Source: Ectothiorhodospiraceae bacterium WFHF3C12 (GTDB lineage Bacteria > Pseudomonadota > Gammaproteobacteria > Nitrococcales > Nitrococcaceae). From it: 64,000 nt of DNA. Of this stretch, positions 1 through 8,107 are shown in pieces; the first letter of the stretch is position 1; each line of letters starts with the position of its first letter. A model generated the notes under the pieces. That model worked only from the letters and a program-made list of their open reading frames with translations. It was not told where the DNA came from and searched no databases. The DNA lies in contig JACDUA010000006.1 of NCBI GenBank assembly GCA_013519935.1, forward strand, positions 1 to 64,000, in the 5' to 3' direction. Both the position numbers and the translations under genes were made by a program.

Positions 1-20
1 CGTAGATACCGTCTCGCGGA

Positions 21-998
21 TCAAGCGATCTGCGGCGTATAGGGTGTCTGGTTTTTGATGACCCCGAAGCAGATGTGGACGAGCTTGCGCATGGCCGCCC
101 CCAGGGCGGCCATTTTGGCCTTGCCCCGGCTGCGTAAGCGCTGGTAGAAGGCGCGCACGTCGGGGTTGTGCTGGATGGCGCTGACGGCGGCCATGTAGAG
201 CTTGGCCCGGACGCGCCCGCTGCCCATCTTGCTCATACACGGGGGCAGCTCCTTGCTCGTGCCCGACTCAAAGACCTTCGGGTGTACGCCGACATAGGAA
301 GCCACCTGCTTGGCCCGGTCAAACGGATGCCGGTGGATGATGCTGAGCATCTCCCGGGAGCTCTTCGCGCTGATGCCCCGGATGGACTCGAGCAGCTCGC
401 GATCGCCCTTGAGCGGCGGATGCCGGTCGATATGCTCATCGATCATCCGCTCCAGGCGCCGTCTTTCGGCCTCGAGGAAGGCAAGACTGTTGCGAATGGA
501 GTCGATGACATCCTGCGGGGCTTGGGCCGTGAGCGCATGCTCGAGCCGGTTGGACTCGCGCTGAGCGTCCTTCTCCACCGCCTCAAGCCGTGCCAGCAGC
601 GCCCGCAAGGCCTTTACCTCCGGCGCCGGCGGGGTATAAGCCGCCAGCTCGCGGCTCTCGCCCATGCGCGCCAGCACGAACGCATCCTGGCGGTCGGCTT
701 TGGACTCAAAGCCTAGGCCCTCGGCAAACTTTTTGACCTGCTTGGGGTTGGGCGTGGCCACGCGCACGCCAAGCTCCACGAGCTCCTCCGCCAACGCCTC
801 GTGGTAGTGGGCCGTTGGCTCAAGAATCGCTTGCAGCGTATCGAGCCGCCCCTGGAGCTGGCGCTCCAGCCACTGGTACAGCGTGCGTCGACCGGCTGGC
901 GTATTCGCCACACTCTTGTTGCGCCGCTTGCCCTTAATCCAGATCAGGCAGGCCTGCAGCTTGTGCTTGCCAACATCGATCCCGCAGTGAAACTCCAT
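21..998 (-). CDS. IS110-family transposase (DEDD)
   Basis: This is the DNA recombinase of an IS110-type element, 325 aa from the chosen start. The N-terminal RuvC-like domain shows the DEDD residues: D in GIDVGK near residue 8, E in ILEPT near residue 60, and the two D of SKADRQDA near 101-104. The C-terminal Transposase_20 domain has LESIRGIS, SGTS and SKMGSGRVRAKLYMAA, the region that carries the family's catalytic serine. The frame opens 20 codons further upstream, but the ATG at 998 has AGGAGG five bases before it and begins right at the conserved MEFHCGIDVG, so I start there. The gene looks intact. Confidence 0.9.
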   Translation of the reverse strand: MEFHCGIDVGKHKLQACLIWIKGKRRNKSVANTPAGRRTLYQWLERQLQGRLDTLQAILEPTAHYHEALAEELVELGVRVATPNPKQVKKFAEGLGFESKADRQDAFVLARMGESRELAAYTPPAPEVKALRALLARLEAVEKDAQRESNRLEHALTAQAPQDVIDSIRNSLAFLEAERRRLERMIDEHIDRHPPLKGDRELLESIRGISAKSSREMLSIIHRHPFDRAKQVASYVGVHPKVFESGTSKELPPCMSKMGSGRVRAKLYMAAVSAIQHNPDVRAFYQRLRSRGKAKMAALGAAMRKLVHICFGVIKNQTPYTPQIA

Positions 999-1030
999 CT
1001 CCACCTCCTGCTCTCGCGCTAACACCGACT

Positions 1031-1164
1031 GCCCTTGTACATGCAGGCTCACCGCCACGCGGGGCCTTGGATACCGTTCAGCCTACAAGGGCGAGAGCGG
1101 GCCTGGCGGGGCCTTATCTACAACACAGCCTACAACGCTGAGGTCGGATTCAGGCTCACCGCCA
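1031..1164 (-). ncRNA. Candidate IS110 bridge RNA region
   Basis: This non-coding segment lies directly upstream of the transposase, where IS110-group elements carry their bridge RNA. It holds two 30-bp cassettes (1059-1088 and 1106-1135). Each has the same outer 10 bases on both sides (GCGGGGCCTT and CAGCCTACAA on the + strand) and a different 10-base core. A perfect 9-bp inverted repeat pairs 1031-1039 with 1084-1092. CAGGCTCACCGCCA occurs at 1044-1057 and again at 1151-1164. Core sequences match both strands of positions 2-12 at the other end of the element. The structure is seen directly; the bridge-RNA role is inference. Confidence 0.35.
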
Positions 1165-1205
1165 AGCCAGAGGGGCTAGCTAAACCCCTCAACCCGAAAA
1201 CATAC

Positions 1206-1471
1206 AAGGTCGGATGGACTTGCCATCCGACACCTGGCGTGAAGATGCAATCGCCGCGAGGACGCGCCTCCCACACCCGAATCCAGAACCCCTCGAACCG
1301 GGGAGGTTGTAGGAGCGGCCCCTGACCGCGAACCGGCCGTAACCCTCGCCGCGAGGACGCGCCTCCCACACCCGGATACCGCGCCGCTCGGCCTGGGGGA
1401 CGGGGTTGTAGGAGCGGCCCCCGGCCGCGAACCAGCCAAAACCCTTCGCCGCGAAGACGCACCTCCCACAG
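1206..1471. repeat. REP-like palindrome array A
   Basis: This gene-free stretch carries a GTCGGATGG/CCATCCGAC palindrome (1209-1231), three copies of CGCCGCGAGGACGCGCCTCC-type units (from about 1251, 1346 and 1445), and two TTGTAGGAGCGGCC...GGCCGCGAACC palindromes (1308-1334 and 1406-1433). GTAG at the 5' edge of the palindrome is typical of REP elements mobilised by RAYT transposases. The same unit types recur throughout the window. Confidence 0.8.
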
Positions 1472-1552
1472 CAATGCCCGTTCGCTTACAGTGCTTTGAG
1501 AGCACCAGCCTGCCATGCATCTACCTCGGTTAGAGAAGATTGGTGCAGGAGT

Positions 1553-1580
1553 GCGTACGTGTTTACTTATAAACGTACGT
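1553..1580. promoter_or_regulatory. Palindromic operator candidate upstream of the toxin-antitoxin pair
   Basis: CGTACGTGTTTA (1554-1565) faces TAAACGTACG (1570-1579), an inverted repeat with a one-base bulge that ends 20 bases before the antitoxin ATG. Type II antitoxins of this family usually bind such a palindrome to repress their own operon, so this is the likely autoregulatory site. The role is inferred from position and symmetry. Confidence 0.5.
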
Positions 1581-1599
1581 CAAAGAGGGTTGCATCATC

Positions 1600-1827
1600 A
1601 TGCTTGAGCGGCTGACACCGTCACGTCTCCGGGCCAACCTTTATCGGATTCTCGACCGCATAGCTGAGTCCGGCGAGCCAGTCGAAATCCAGCGCAAGGG
1701 CCGTTCGCTACGCATCGTGGCCGAGCCCGATTCCAAACCCGATCTGCTGAAACCACATCCCGACTATCTACGGGTCCCCGCGGAGGACATCGTCCACATG
1801 GACTGGTCGGGTGAGTGGCGGCCTTGA
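1600..1827 (+). CDS. Type II antitoxin, Phd/YefM-like
   Basis: A 75-aa protein with the pattern of Phd/YefM-type antitoxins: an N-terminal region (SRLRANLYRILDRIAESGEPVEIQRKG) that would dimerise and bind DNA, and an acidic, tryptophan-containing tail (DIVHMDWSGEWRP) suited to occupying a PIN-toxin active site. It overlaps the toxin gene by 13 bases, implying translational coupling. AGAGGG lies 10 bases before the ATG. Exact family assignment is uncertain because the protein is short. It probably represses its own promoter through the palindrome at 1554-1579. Confidence 0.8.
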   Translation: MLERLTPSRLRANLYRILDRIAESGEPVEIQRKGRSLRIVAEPDSKPDLLKPHPDYLRVPAEDIVHMDWSGEWRP

Positions 1828-2204
1828 TCTATCTCGACACGCACGTCGTGGCCTGGTTGTACGCGCAGGGTGCGAGTGCAGTGCCACCGGGGGTGGCGGA
1901 TAGGCTGGAGCGCACCGGAGACATCCGCGTTTCCCCAATGGTTCGTCTGGAGCTGCAATCCCTCTTCGAGATCGGCCGGGTGACCTCGCCGCCACTTCCC
2001 GTCCTGGATGCGCTGGAAGCGGCTCTGGGATTGAGCGTATGCCGTGCCTCCTTCGCGGCCGTCGTGCGCCAGGCCGAGTCGCGCAACTGGACCCGGGACC
2101 CGTTCGACCGGCTGATTGTCTCCCAGGCGGCTCTGTACGATGCGCCGCTGATTACAAAAGACCAAACTATCCACCATAACTACTCGCACGCAGTCTGGGC
2201 ATGA
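1815..2204 (+). CDS. VapC-type PIN-domain ribonuclease toxin
   Basis: A 129-aa PIN-domain protein starting at a GTG inside the antitoxin gene. The acidic metal-binding residues are visible: D8 in YLDTHVVAWL, E46 in VRLELQSL, D95 and D98 in TRDPFDRLI, and D116 in LITKDQTI. Members of this family are Mg-dependent endoribonucleases that cleave tRNA or other RNA and stop growth when the antitoxin is lost. Length and catalytic set look complete, so the module is probably functional. It sits between an IS element and the polysaccharide locus, a common position for addiction modules. Confidence 0.9.
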   Translation: MAALIYLDTHVVAWLYAQGASAVPPGVADRLERTGDIRVSPMVRLELQSLFEIGRVTSPPLPVLDALEAALGLSVCRASFAAVVRQAESRNWTRDPFDRLIVSQAALYDAPLITKDQTIHHNYSHAVWA

Positions 2205-2897
2205 GTCCCGCTCCCGACGCGATAGCGCCAACAGCCCGAATCGCTCCGCGGAGGACGGCGCTCCCACACCCGAATCCCGATCCCCTCGACCCGGGGGTGG
2301 GGTTGTAGGAGCGGCCCCTGGCCGCGACCCGGCCCATAACCCGTTGCTACCAGGACGTGTCTCCCACACCCGCGTTCCATCCCGGCCACAACCACACGCA
2401 GCCCTCAGCCCCGTAGGAGGCCGGCTGTGACGGCCGATGACCCGCAGTAGATGCAATGCGCCGGATGGCTTCGTCGCCCGACATCCTGTCCGAGCCCGGA
2501 CCGGAAGACACTGTCCCGACCGACGGACGTATTGCACTGTATGACATGCTGGGTTGCCAGCTTCGCCTTAGGCGCAGGCGCCGCCTTTTCACCAAATTGT
2601 GCGCGCGGTCCTTGCTCTGGATAGGAGCAACTGGGTAAAGTCCTGCGTCCAACACTTGAACGCACTTTCGTGCCAGTCCAAACGTGACATGCTCGGAAGT
2701 GCCGTAGTGGCCGCCGGTCAATACCCGCTTGGCTTGCAGCCTCGCTCCGAGTGTACTTATGAGAATCTCTCGTTTCCGCATGGCATTCAGCGAAAATGAT
2801 TAGACGTGAGCGGTTTCCGGGTACTGGTAATTGGTATGCCTGAGCGGTCAATGATTCATTTCATAGGTGTCCTCCTATATAGAATTAGGTATCATTA
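2205..2897. other. Gene-free stretch at the edge of the polysaccharide locus
   Basis: 2238-2374 holds REP-like array B: a TTGTAGGAGCGGCC...GGCCGCGACC palindrome at about 2303-2330 flanked by CTCCCACACCCG units. From about 2400 to 2850 two overlapping minus-strand frames (144 and 148 aa) stay open, but neither shows a domain I recognise nor a convincing ribosome-binding site. The last 100 bases before 2898 are AT-rich (ending CCTCCTATATAGAATTAGG) and probably hold the promoter of the first polysaccharide gene. Confidence 0.5.
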
Positions 2898-4040
2898 ATG
2901 CTGGTTAACGCTATAAAGAGAATAATGCCGATATGGTTGAAGCGTAGGCTGCGGTTCTATGCTCGGCAGTTGGTTGGACTGGATTATGCGGCTCCAGCCC
3001 TACATGAGCGCGATCAAGCTGTTTACCAAGTCTTCGACCAGCGCGCCAACGCCGTGGAGCAACTGTGTTTCGATAAGGTCAACGCGCTGGAAGAGAAAAT
3101 GGAGGAGAGGCAGCAGAACCTCATGGACCGTTTTGACGCGGTGAGCGCATTATTGGAATCAAGATGGTCGGGGGTAGAGTCGAGCCTGCTGTCGCGGTAC
3201 CACCAGATTGTGGAGGACATAGATAAATCAGTTTCGGCTGCACCGGAATCCTTTTCCAACAACGTGAACGAACCCGTGAATGAAGCCCTGAGTGATGAAG
3301 CCTACAGTCGACTGCAGGAGGTTTGTCATGATGGCGCCGACCGCGCGGAGGAGAGGGAGGCGTTCTACCAACGTCTTGTAGAGCAGAACCTGCCGAACAC
3401 GGGAGGGAGCCTCTTAGACCTTGGGTGTGGTGGAGGTGAACTTCTTGCCACTGCTCAGGAGAGTGGGTTTCAAGTTCTAGGTGTGGATCACAACACCAAG
3501 GCCGCTGTGGACGCTGAGCGTAGAGGTGTTCACGTAGCAGTTGCGGATCTGCTGGATTTTCTGTCCGAGCAACCGACCGGTAGTCGCGATGCGATAACTT
3601 CATTGCATGTGATCGAGCATTTGCCGATCACCGTTCTCTTGGGCGTGTTTAGGGAGTGCTCAAGGGTCCTTCGGCCCAATGGTGTTGTAGTGCTCGATAC
3701 GCCGAAGATTGCGTCCTTATATACATTGTCCCAGTACTATTTCAGCGATCCAACTCATAAGATGCCGCGCCATCACTCGCTGTACGCATTTCTCCTCGCT
3801 GAATGTGGTTTTGAAGACATCCAGGTGGACGATCTGGTTGGCGCAGCTGATGAATCAAAGCTGGACTTAGAGTCCCTTCGTAGTGACGTAAGCAAAGCGT
3901 TCGAGTCCGGTTCTGTCAGCGAGACTGAGCAGAATCTCTGGGAAGACATTGTCAAACGACTCGACATCCTTAACGAGTGGCTTTTCGTTGGGCGGGATGT
4001 CCGGATTGTTGCTAGAAATCGCGGGGCTTCGGATGAGTGA
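2898..4040 (+). CDS. Coiled-coil plus class I SAM-dependent methyltransferase
   Basis: A 380-aa protein in two parts. Residues about 35-115 are rich in charged heptad-like sequence (VEQLCFDKVNALEEKMEERQ) and probably form a coiled coil. Residues about 165-370 are a class I methyltransferase with motif I SLLDLGCGGGELL (171-183), the acidic GVDHN motif (about 195-199) and SLHVIEHLP. It is the first gene of the polysaccharide locus and overlaps the next gene by 8 bases (ATGAGTGA). A methyltransferase joined to a coiled coil recalls O-antigen chain-terminating enzymes such as WbdD, but there is no kinase domain. The substrate, probably a sugar or chain end, is inferred from context. Confidence 0.75.
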   Translation: MLVNAIKRIMPIWLKRRLRFYARQLVGLDYAAPALHERDQAVYQVFDQRANAVEQLCFDKVNALEEKMEERQQNLMDRFDAVSALLESRWSGVESSLLSRYHQIVEDIDKSVSAAPESFSNNVNEPVNEALSDEAYSRLQEVCHDGADRAEEREAFYQRLVEQNLPNTGGSLLDLGCGGGELLATAQESGFQVLGVDHNTKAAVDAERRGVHVAVADLLDFLSEQPTGSRDAITSLHVIEHLPITVLLGVFRECSRVLRPNGVVVLDTPKIASLYTLSQYYFSDPTHKMPRHHSLYAFLLAECGFEDIQVDDLVGAADESKLDLESLRSDVSKAFESGSVSETEQNLWEDIVKRLDILNEWLFVGRDVRIVARNRGASDE

Positions 4041-5259
4041 CCGAGAGAAATTGGCGATCTTTTCGCCTTTGCCTCCGGAGAGGACCGGCATTGCGGATTA
4101 CGTGTACGAACAACTTCCGTTTTGGACACAGCACCGCAATATTACGGTAGTTGTTGACCAAGACCCGGCGTTAGTGCCCCCAGTGCCCGAAGGCGTGGAG
4201 GTCGCCGCGTTGGCGGACTGGACGGAACGTGCTGGAACTGATCGTGTTCCACGCCTGTATCATGTCGGCAACAATCGGCACCATGAGTACGTTTTTTTGC
4301 AGGCACTGCGACACCCGGGCGTTGTGCTCCTGCATGATTACGTCCTTCATCACTTGACCGTAGAGTTGACCCTGGCACGCGGTGATGTTGAGGGGTACGC
4401 AAAGGTCCTAGAAGAGGAATGGGGGGAATTAGGGAGAAGGATTGCTGAGCAGCGTGAAGCCGGGCTGTTCACCGAATACCAGCAGTTCCTGATGCCGCTC
4501 AACGGGCGGCTAGTAAGAAATTCCCAAGGCGTGATCGTACATTCTGATTGGGCGAAGCGCCATCTTTCTGTTTCCAACGATGTGCCGTTAGTGTGTGTGC
4601 CACATCATTTCTCGCCACCGCCCGAAGAGGTTGTCAGGGAAGGAGTCGACGGCGCGCGTGAGTATTTTGGGATGGATCCGAATAAACTCATTTTCTTGTG
4701 CGCCGGCCATGTGACACCACCAAAGAGGGTCGAGCATGTCATACGAGCCCTCGGTGAGATACGTGATCAGATCCCTCCGTTTGAGCTTTGGATTGTGGGG
4801 GAAGCTAGTGACCCCCTTGCAGTGGAACGAGCGATCCAAGCCGCAGGCATCCAGGATCGGACGACCATGACTGGTTTCGTGGAAATGTCTGCCTTTCAGT
4901 ATGCCTTCATGGCAGCTGATGTTGTCATGAATCTGCGTTACCCGACCGCAGGTGAGAGTTCAGGTACTCTTACGCGGGCCCTGGGGATGGGGTGCTGCTG
5001 CGTTGTATACGACTACGCTTCCTTCGGCGATCTGCCTAGTGACGTGGCAGTGAAATTGCCTTTGGAGCATGATAACGCGTCGCGACTGGCAGAAGCATTG
5101 TTGAGGGTTGCTGCAGACGACCATATTCGAGAGAGTTACGCCAGACGTGCGGCAGAGTACGCTAGGCGTCAGTGCAACATAGTTAAGTGCGTAGCCCATC
5201 AGTCTGACTTCGTTCTAGAAGTGGCAGATCTGCAACAAGACTTGGGTGCAGTTGGATGA
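4033..5259 (+). CDS. GT4-like glycosyltransferase
   Basis: A 408-aa GT-B fold glycosyltransferase. The N-terminal half begins LAIFSPLPPERTGIADYVY, typical of group 1 transferases. The C-terminal donor-binding half has CAGHVTPPKRVEHVIRAL (about 223-240), WIVGEASD and RYPTAGESSGTLTRALGMG (about 302-320), which replaces the usual E-x7-E region with an E/S-rich version. I start at the ATG at 4033, which overlaps the upstream stop codon, because 28 codons of the open frame before it lie inside the methyltransferase and look non-coding. Sugar donor and acceptor cannot be read from sequence. Confidence 0.8.
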   Translation: MSDREKLAIFSPLPPERTGIADYVYEQLPFWTQHRNITVVVDQDPALVPPVPEGVEVAALADWTERAGTDRVPRLYHVGNNRHHEYVFLQALRHPGVVLLHDYVLHHLTVELTLARGDVEGYAKVLEEEWGELGRRIAEQREAGLFTEYQQFLMPLNGRLVRNSQGVIVHSDWAKRHLSVSNDVPLVCVPHHFSPPPEEVVREGVDGAREYFGMDPNKLIFLCAGHVTPPKRVEHVIRALGEIRDQIPPFELWIVGEASDPLAVERAIQAAGIQDRTTMTGFVEMSAFQYAFMAADVVMNLRYPTAGESSGTLTRALGMGCCCVVYDYASFGDLPSDVAVKLPLEHDNASRLAEALLRVAADDHIRESYARRAAEYARRQCNIVKCVAHQSDFVLEVADLQQDLGAVG

Positions 5260-5339
5260 GGCCACTCGGCCAGATGTGTCCAGCCAGGCAAGACGTTCAT
5301 GGCGAGCCTGTCATTGTGGTGGCTTAGTCCCTTGAGTGA

Positions 5340-6632
5340 ATGCTCATGAAGGTATTGGTCGCCACCACCCACTCCCTACTCGCGGTTGACACGTCAACTG
5401 GTCAAGGGGCCGTCGTCCACAGGGGCTGCGGACTCTACTATGGGCTCGCGCAATGGAGAGGCCATTACTTTGTCGCAGCTCGCCGCAGCCTTACTTATGG
5501 AGAGGATGCCGCTGCACGGGAATCGATGGCTGAGGAACGTGGGGCGATACTGGAGTTCGATACCTGTCTTAATCAAGTTGCAGCACACGAGCCCCCGTTT
5601 CCCATGCGGGATCTTCATGGAATCGCAATTGCCGAAGGCCACCTGTTCGCCACGTGTTCCTATGACAACGCAGTCGCGATCCTCTCTCTTAGGTCAGGGA
5701 CTTGGGAGAAGTGGTACCCCGCTATAGAGCCTGAGGATCGAGATAAGGATGTTCACCATTTCAACACCATCTACGTCGAGGCCGATCAACTCCTGCTTCT
5801 GGCGCATTATCACGGACCGAGCCGGGTCTATCGGTACGATTTGCCGACGCTCGATCTCTTGAGTGTCCATCATATTGGTGACCACTCACACGATCTCTGG
5901 CGGGAGAACGGTAATCTCGCCAGCTGCAATTCCTTTAAGGGTTACCTGGAAAGCACGACTGGGCCAATCCTGCGAACTGGCTACCTTCCGCGCGGCATCG
6001 TGAACGGAGAACGTACTCGGGTCGTAGGCCTGTCAGAACTGGCCGAGAGGGGCAGGCGAGCGAGTTGTGACGCACGGCTGCGGGTCTTCGATGACGACGT
6101 CCACGTTCGTGATCTGCTTTTTCCCAGCGAAGGAATGATGCTTTGTTTGCTTTCCATACCCGAGGAGGTTTGCTCAGCCGCAATGCAGGCCGGTCCGGTA
6201 TACGAGGCGACCTGCATCCGGTATGACCAATCCGCCGCATGGCGCATGGAGATGAATAGTGAACGAGCAGACGCGTTCCTTGTGTCCGGTGAGTGGCATT
6301 GTGCCGAAGAGTACCGCTGGAGTGCAGCCCGAGAGGCGAGCATGCAGTTGCCTATCAATGTGGAGGACAGACAGCTTCAGCTGGATTTGATTAATGGACT
6401 GCCTGCGCAATTTCATCTAACGGTATTCGCCGACGACGTACCGCTTTCTCGAATCGAATTTACTGAGACTGAAGCAAAGACCGTAACGTTAGACCTGCCG
6501 GACCGCCCGAACGCACGCTATGTGCGGCTTACGTTGGTGGTGCCGTTCCTCTGGTCCCCTGCAAATTTGTCGACGGAGACTCCAGACGCCAGGCGCCTTG
6601 GTATCGGGGTTAGATCGATTAAGATATTTTGA
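5340..6632 (+). CDS. Propeller-like protein with C-terminal sandwich-type domain, function unknown
   Basis: I do not recognise a characterised family. Residues 1-270 contain repeated short beta-rich segments (GLYYGLAQWRGHYFVAARR, RDLHGIAIAEGHLFATCSYDN, HHFNTIYVEADQLLLLAHYHG, HSHDLWRENGNLASCNS) reminiscent of a beta-propeller with conserved histidines. Residues about 313-430 form a second domain that ends with SP...TPDARRLGIGVRSIKIF, a tail I associate with accessory domains of proteins in surface-polysaccharide loci. There is no signal peptide. It sits between a glycosyltransferase and a sulfotransferase, so a role in modifying or sensing the polymer is possible. The ATG at 5340 has no clear Shine-Dalgarno; a second ATG lies 6 bases on. 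Confidence 0.6.
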   Translation: MLMKVLVATTHSLLAVDTSTGQGAVVHRGCGLYYGLAQWRGHYFVAARRSLTYGEDAAARESMAEERGAILEFDTCLNQVAAHEPPFPMRDLHGIAIAEGHLFATCSYDNAVAILSLRSGTWEKWYPAIEPEDRDKDVHHFNTIYVEADQLLLLAHYHGPSRVYRYDLPTLDLLSVHHIGDHSHDLWRENGNLASCNSFKGYLESTTGPILRTGYLPRGIVNGERTRVVGLSELAERGRRASCDARLRVFDDDVHVRDLLFPSEGMMLCLLSIPEEVCSAAMQAGPVYEATCIRYDQSAAWRMEMNSERADAFLVSGEWHCAEEYRWSAAREASMQLPINVEDRQLQLDLINGLPAQFHLTVFADDVPLSRIEFTETEAKTVTLDLPDRPNARYVRLTLVVPFLWSPANLSTETPDARRLGIGVRSIKIF

Positions 6633-6655
6633 CGATGAATGATTGAGGCTTAGCT

Positions 6656-8041
6656 GTGGACGAGTTTTTGAACCCCAATAAAGCTGTAGCGAGTGATTTT
6701 CCGCAAGCCGTGCGCGCCCCTTGGCTACGTGGGCGAGACGCCCTGTCAGAAGCGCCTAACGTGGTATTCCACCATTTCCCGAAAACCGCGGGATCTACAT
6801 TCAGACGGATCCTGGAGAGTTTCTTCCTGCCCGACGAAGTGTGTCCCGCAGAGATCGACGACGAAGTGCGCGCGTTATCGGTTAACGACCGCCACAAGTA
6901 CCGCCTCTACGCCGGTCATTTTTCCTATACAATGATTTCGAACGAATTCGCACGCGACGGGATATGGTTGACCTTCGTTCGGAATCCCATCGAACGGATT
7001 GTCTCCAACTATTATAACGTCACCGATCCGGCACGCCACAAGCAGCAGTGGCTCGACCGTCTTGAATCGCGACCTGCTGTAAAGGCGTATATGGAACGGG
7101 TCAAAGGCGTTTCCCTAGAGGATTTTGTGTTTCTGGACGATCCGCGCACTCATGACCGCGTAATAAACCGTATGACGCGCTATCTGGTTCGCAGTGATTC
7201 CGATCCGATGGACCCAACCAGAATTTCCCCATACCCAAAATATGATGAGGACCTACTAGGGGAGGCCAAGGAGAATCTGAAGGAGCGGTTCGCCTTCGTG
7301 GGCATTCAGGAGTTATTCGACCTATCCCTGCAGCATTTTGCGTTGACATTTGGTCTCCGGCCCTTTGGAGACATGGAAGCATTTAATGTAAACCTTAATC
7401 CGAGAAAGCGATCAGAAAAATATAAATTGGAATCTCACGTGGAGGAGTATCTCTTGGAATGCAATCAAATGGACCTTGAGATAAGGAGGTACGCAGAGGA
7501 ATTGTTCTGGGAACGCTACATGAGCCAGACCGAAAGTGCCATCGAATCGGACTATCTACGTCTGCGCGAACAGCAGCTCGCCGCGGCAGGTACGAAAATT
7601 CCGCTTGAATCCTTCCCTATAGAAGTGTCCCCGACAAGCTTCAACAGCTTGCGGGGTTTCCACCGACTAGAGCGAGATGGTGAAGGTCGGATGTTTTTGT
7701 GGACAGGATACGAGCATCCCGCCGTCATTGAGTTCCAAGCGGATCTTCTTAACGAGGGTACGTTATGGTTGGAAGTTGACATCCTTTCTGCCATTGAACC
7801 GGACACCCTAGAAACAGTTTCGCTCACTTTCGACGGACAGCCTCCGGAAGCGTTCGCGTTGGAAGAAGGTGCACAAGGGATTGTGATGCTCAAGGCGTCT
7901 TGGAATATCTCGCAGGTCGCGGACAATGCGGTAGTGCATACGATCAAGATATACAGTGAGCGCGCCCTTGAGCCAGATAACGTTGAGCACCGACGCGTGC
8001 TGGGATTAGCGTTTCATGCTGCACGCATCACTACCAGTTGA
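6656..8041 (+). CDS. Sulfotransferase with C-terminal accessory domain
   Basis: A 461-aa PAPS-dependent sulfotransferase of the family that includes heparan-sulfate 2-O-sulfotransferases. The 5'-phosphosulfate-binding loop is HHFPKTAGSTF (39-49) and the 3'-phosphate-binding segment is RNPIERIVSNYY (109-120). Residues about 318-461 are a separate beta-rich domain ending HRRVLGLAFHAARI, which resembles the tail of the preceding gene product. It starts at a GTG with TGAGG seven bases before. The expected job is to put sulfate on a sugar of the exopolysaccharide or on a lipid-linked intermediate. The next gene is a shorter paralogue without the C-terminal domain. Confidence 0.8.
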   Translation: MDEFLNPNKAVASDFPQAVRAPWLRGRDALSEAPNVVFHHFPKTAGSTFRRILESFFLPDEVCPAEIDDEVRALSVNDRHKYRLYAGHFSYTMISNEFARDGIWLTFVRNPIERIVSNYYNVTDPARHKQQWLDRLESRPAVKAYMERVKGVSLEDFVFLDDPRTHDRVINRMTRYLVRSDSDPMDPTRISPYPKYDEDLLGEAKENLKERFAFVGIQELFDLSLQHFALTFGLRPFGDMEAFNVNLNPRKRSEKYKLESHVEEYLLECNQMDLEIRRYAEELFWERYMSQTESAIESDYLRLREQQLAAAGTKIPLESFPIEVSPTSFNSLRGFHRLERDGEGRMFLWTGYEHPAVIEFQADLLNEGTLWLEVDILSAIEPDTLETVSLTFDGQPPEAFALEEGAQGIVMLKASWNISQVADNAVVHTIKIYSERALEPDNVEHRRVLGLAFHAARITTS

Positions 8042-8107
8042 ATGGAATGAGCCTAGCCGTAACTCCATTTTCGGCACGCCTATCAGTCTCAAGGTGGAAC
8101 CATAACC

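Larger units (their letters stand above)
1..1165 (-). mobile_element. IS110-family insertion sequence (ends not defined)
   Basis: The element is supported by its transposase (21-998, minus strand) and a non-coding segment upstream of that gene with internal repeats. IS110 elements lack classical terminal inverted repeats, so the ends cannot be read with certainty. The right end lies at or beyond position 1, and the left end is guessed near the last structured repeat at about 1165. A length of about 1.2 kb would suit the family. Copies elsewhere in the genome would fix the boundaries. Confidence 0.5.

Noticed and set aside
2959..3603. Several 60-160-aa frames overlapping the first methyltransferase
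   Set aside because: They lie in other frames of a gene with clear methyltransferase motifs.
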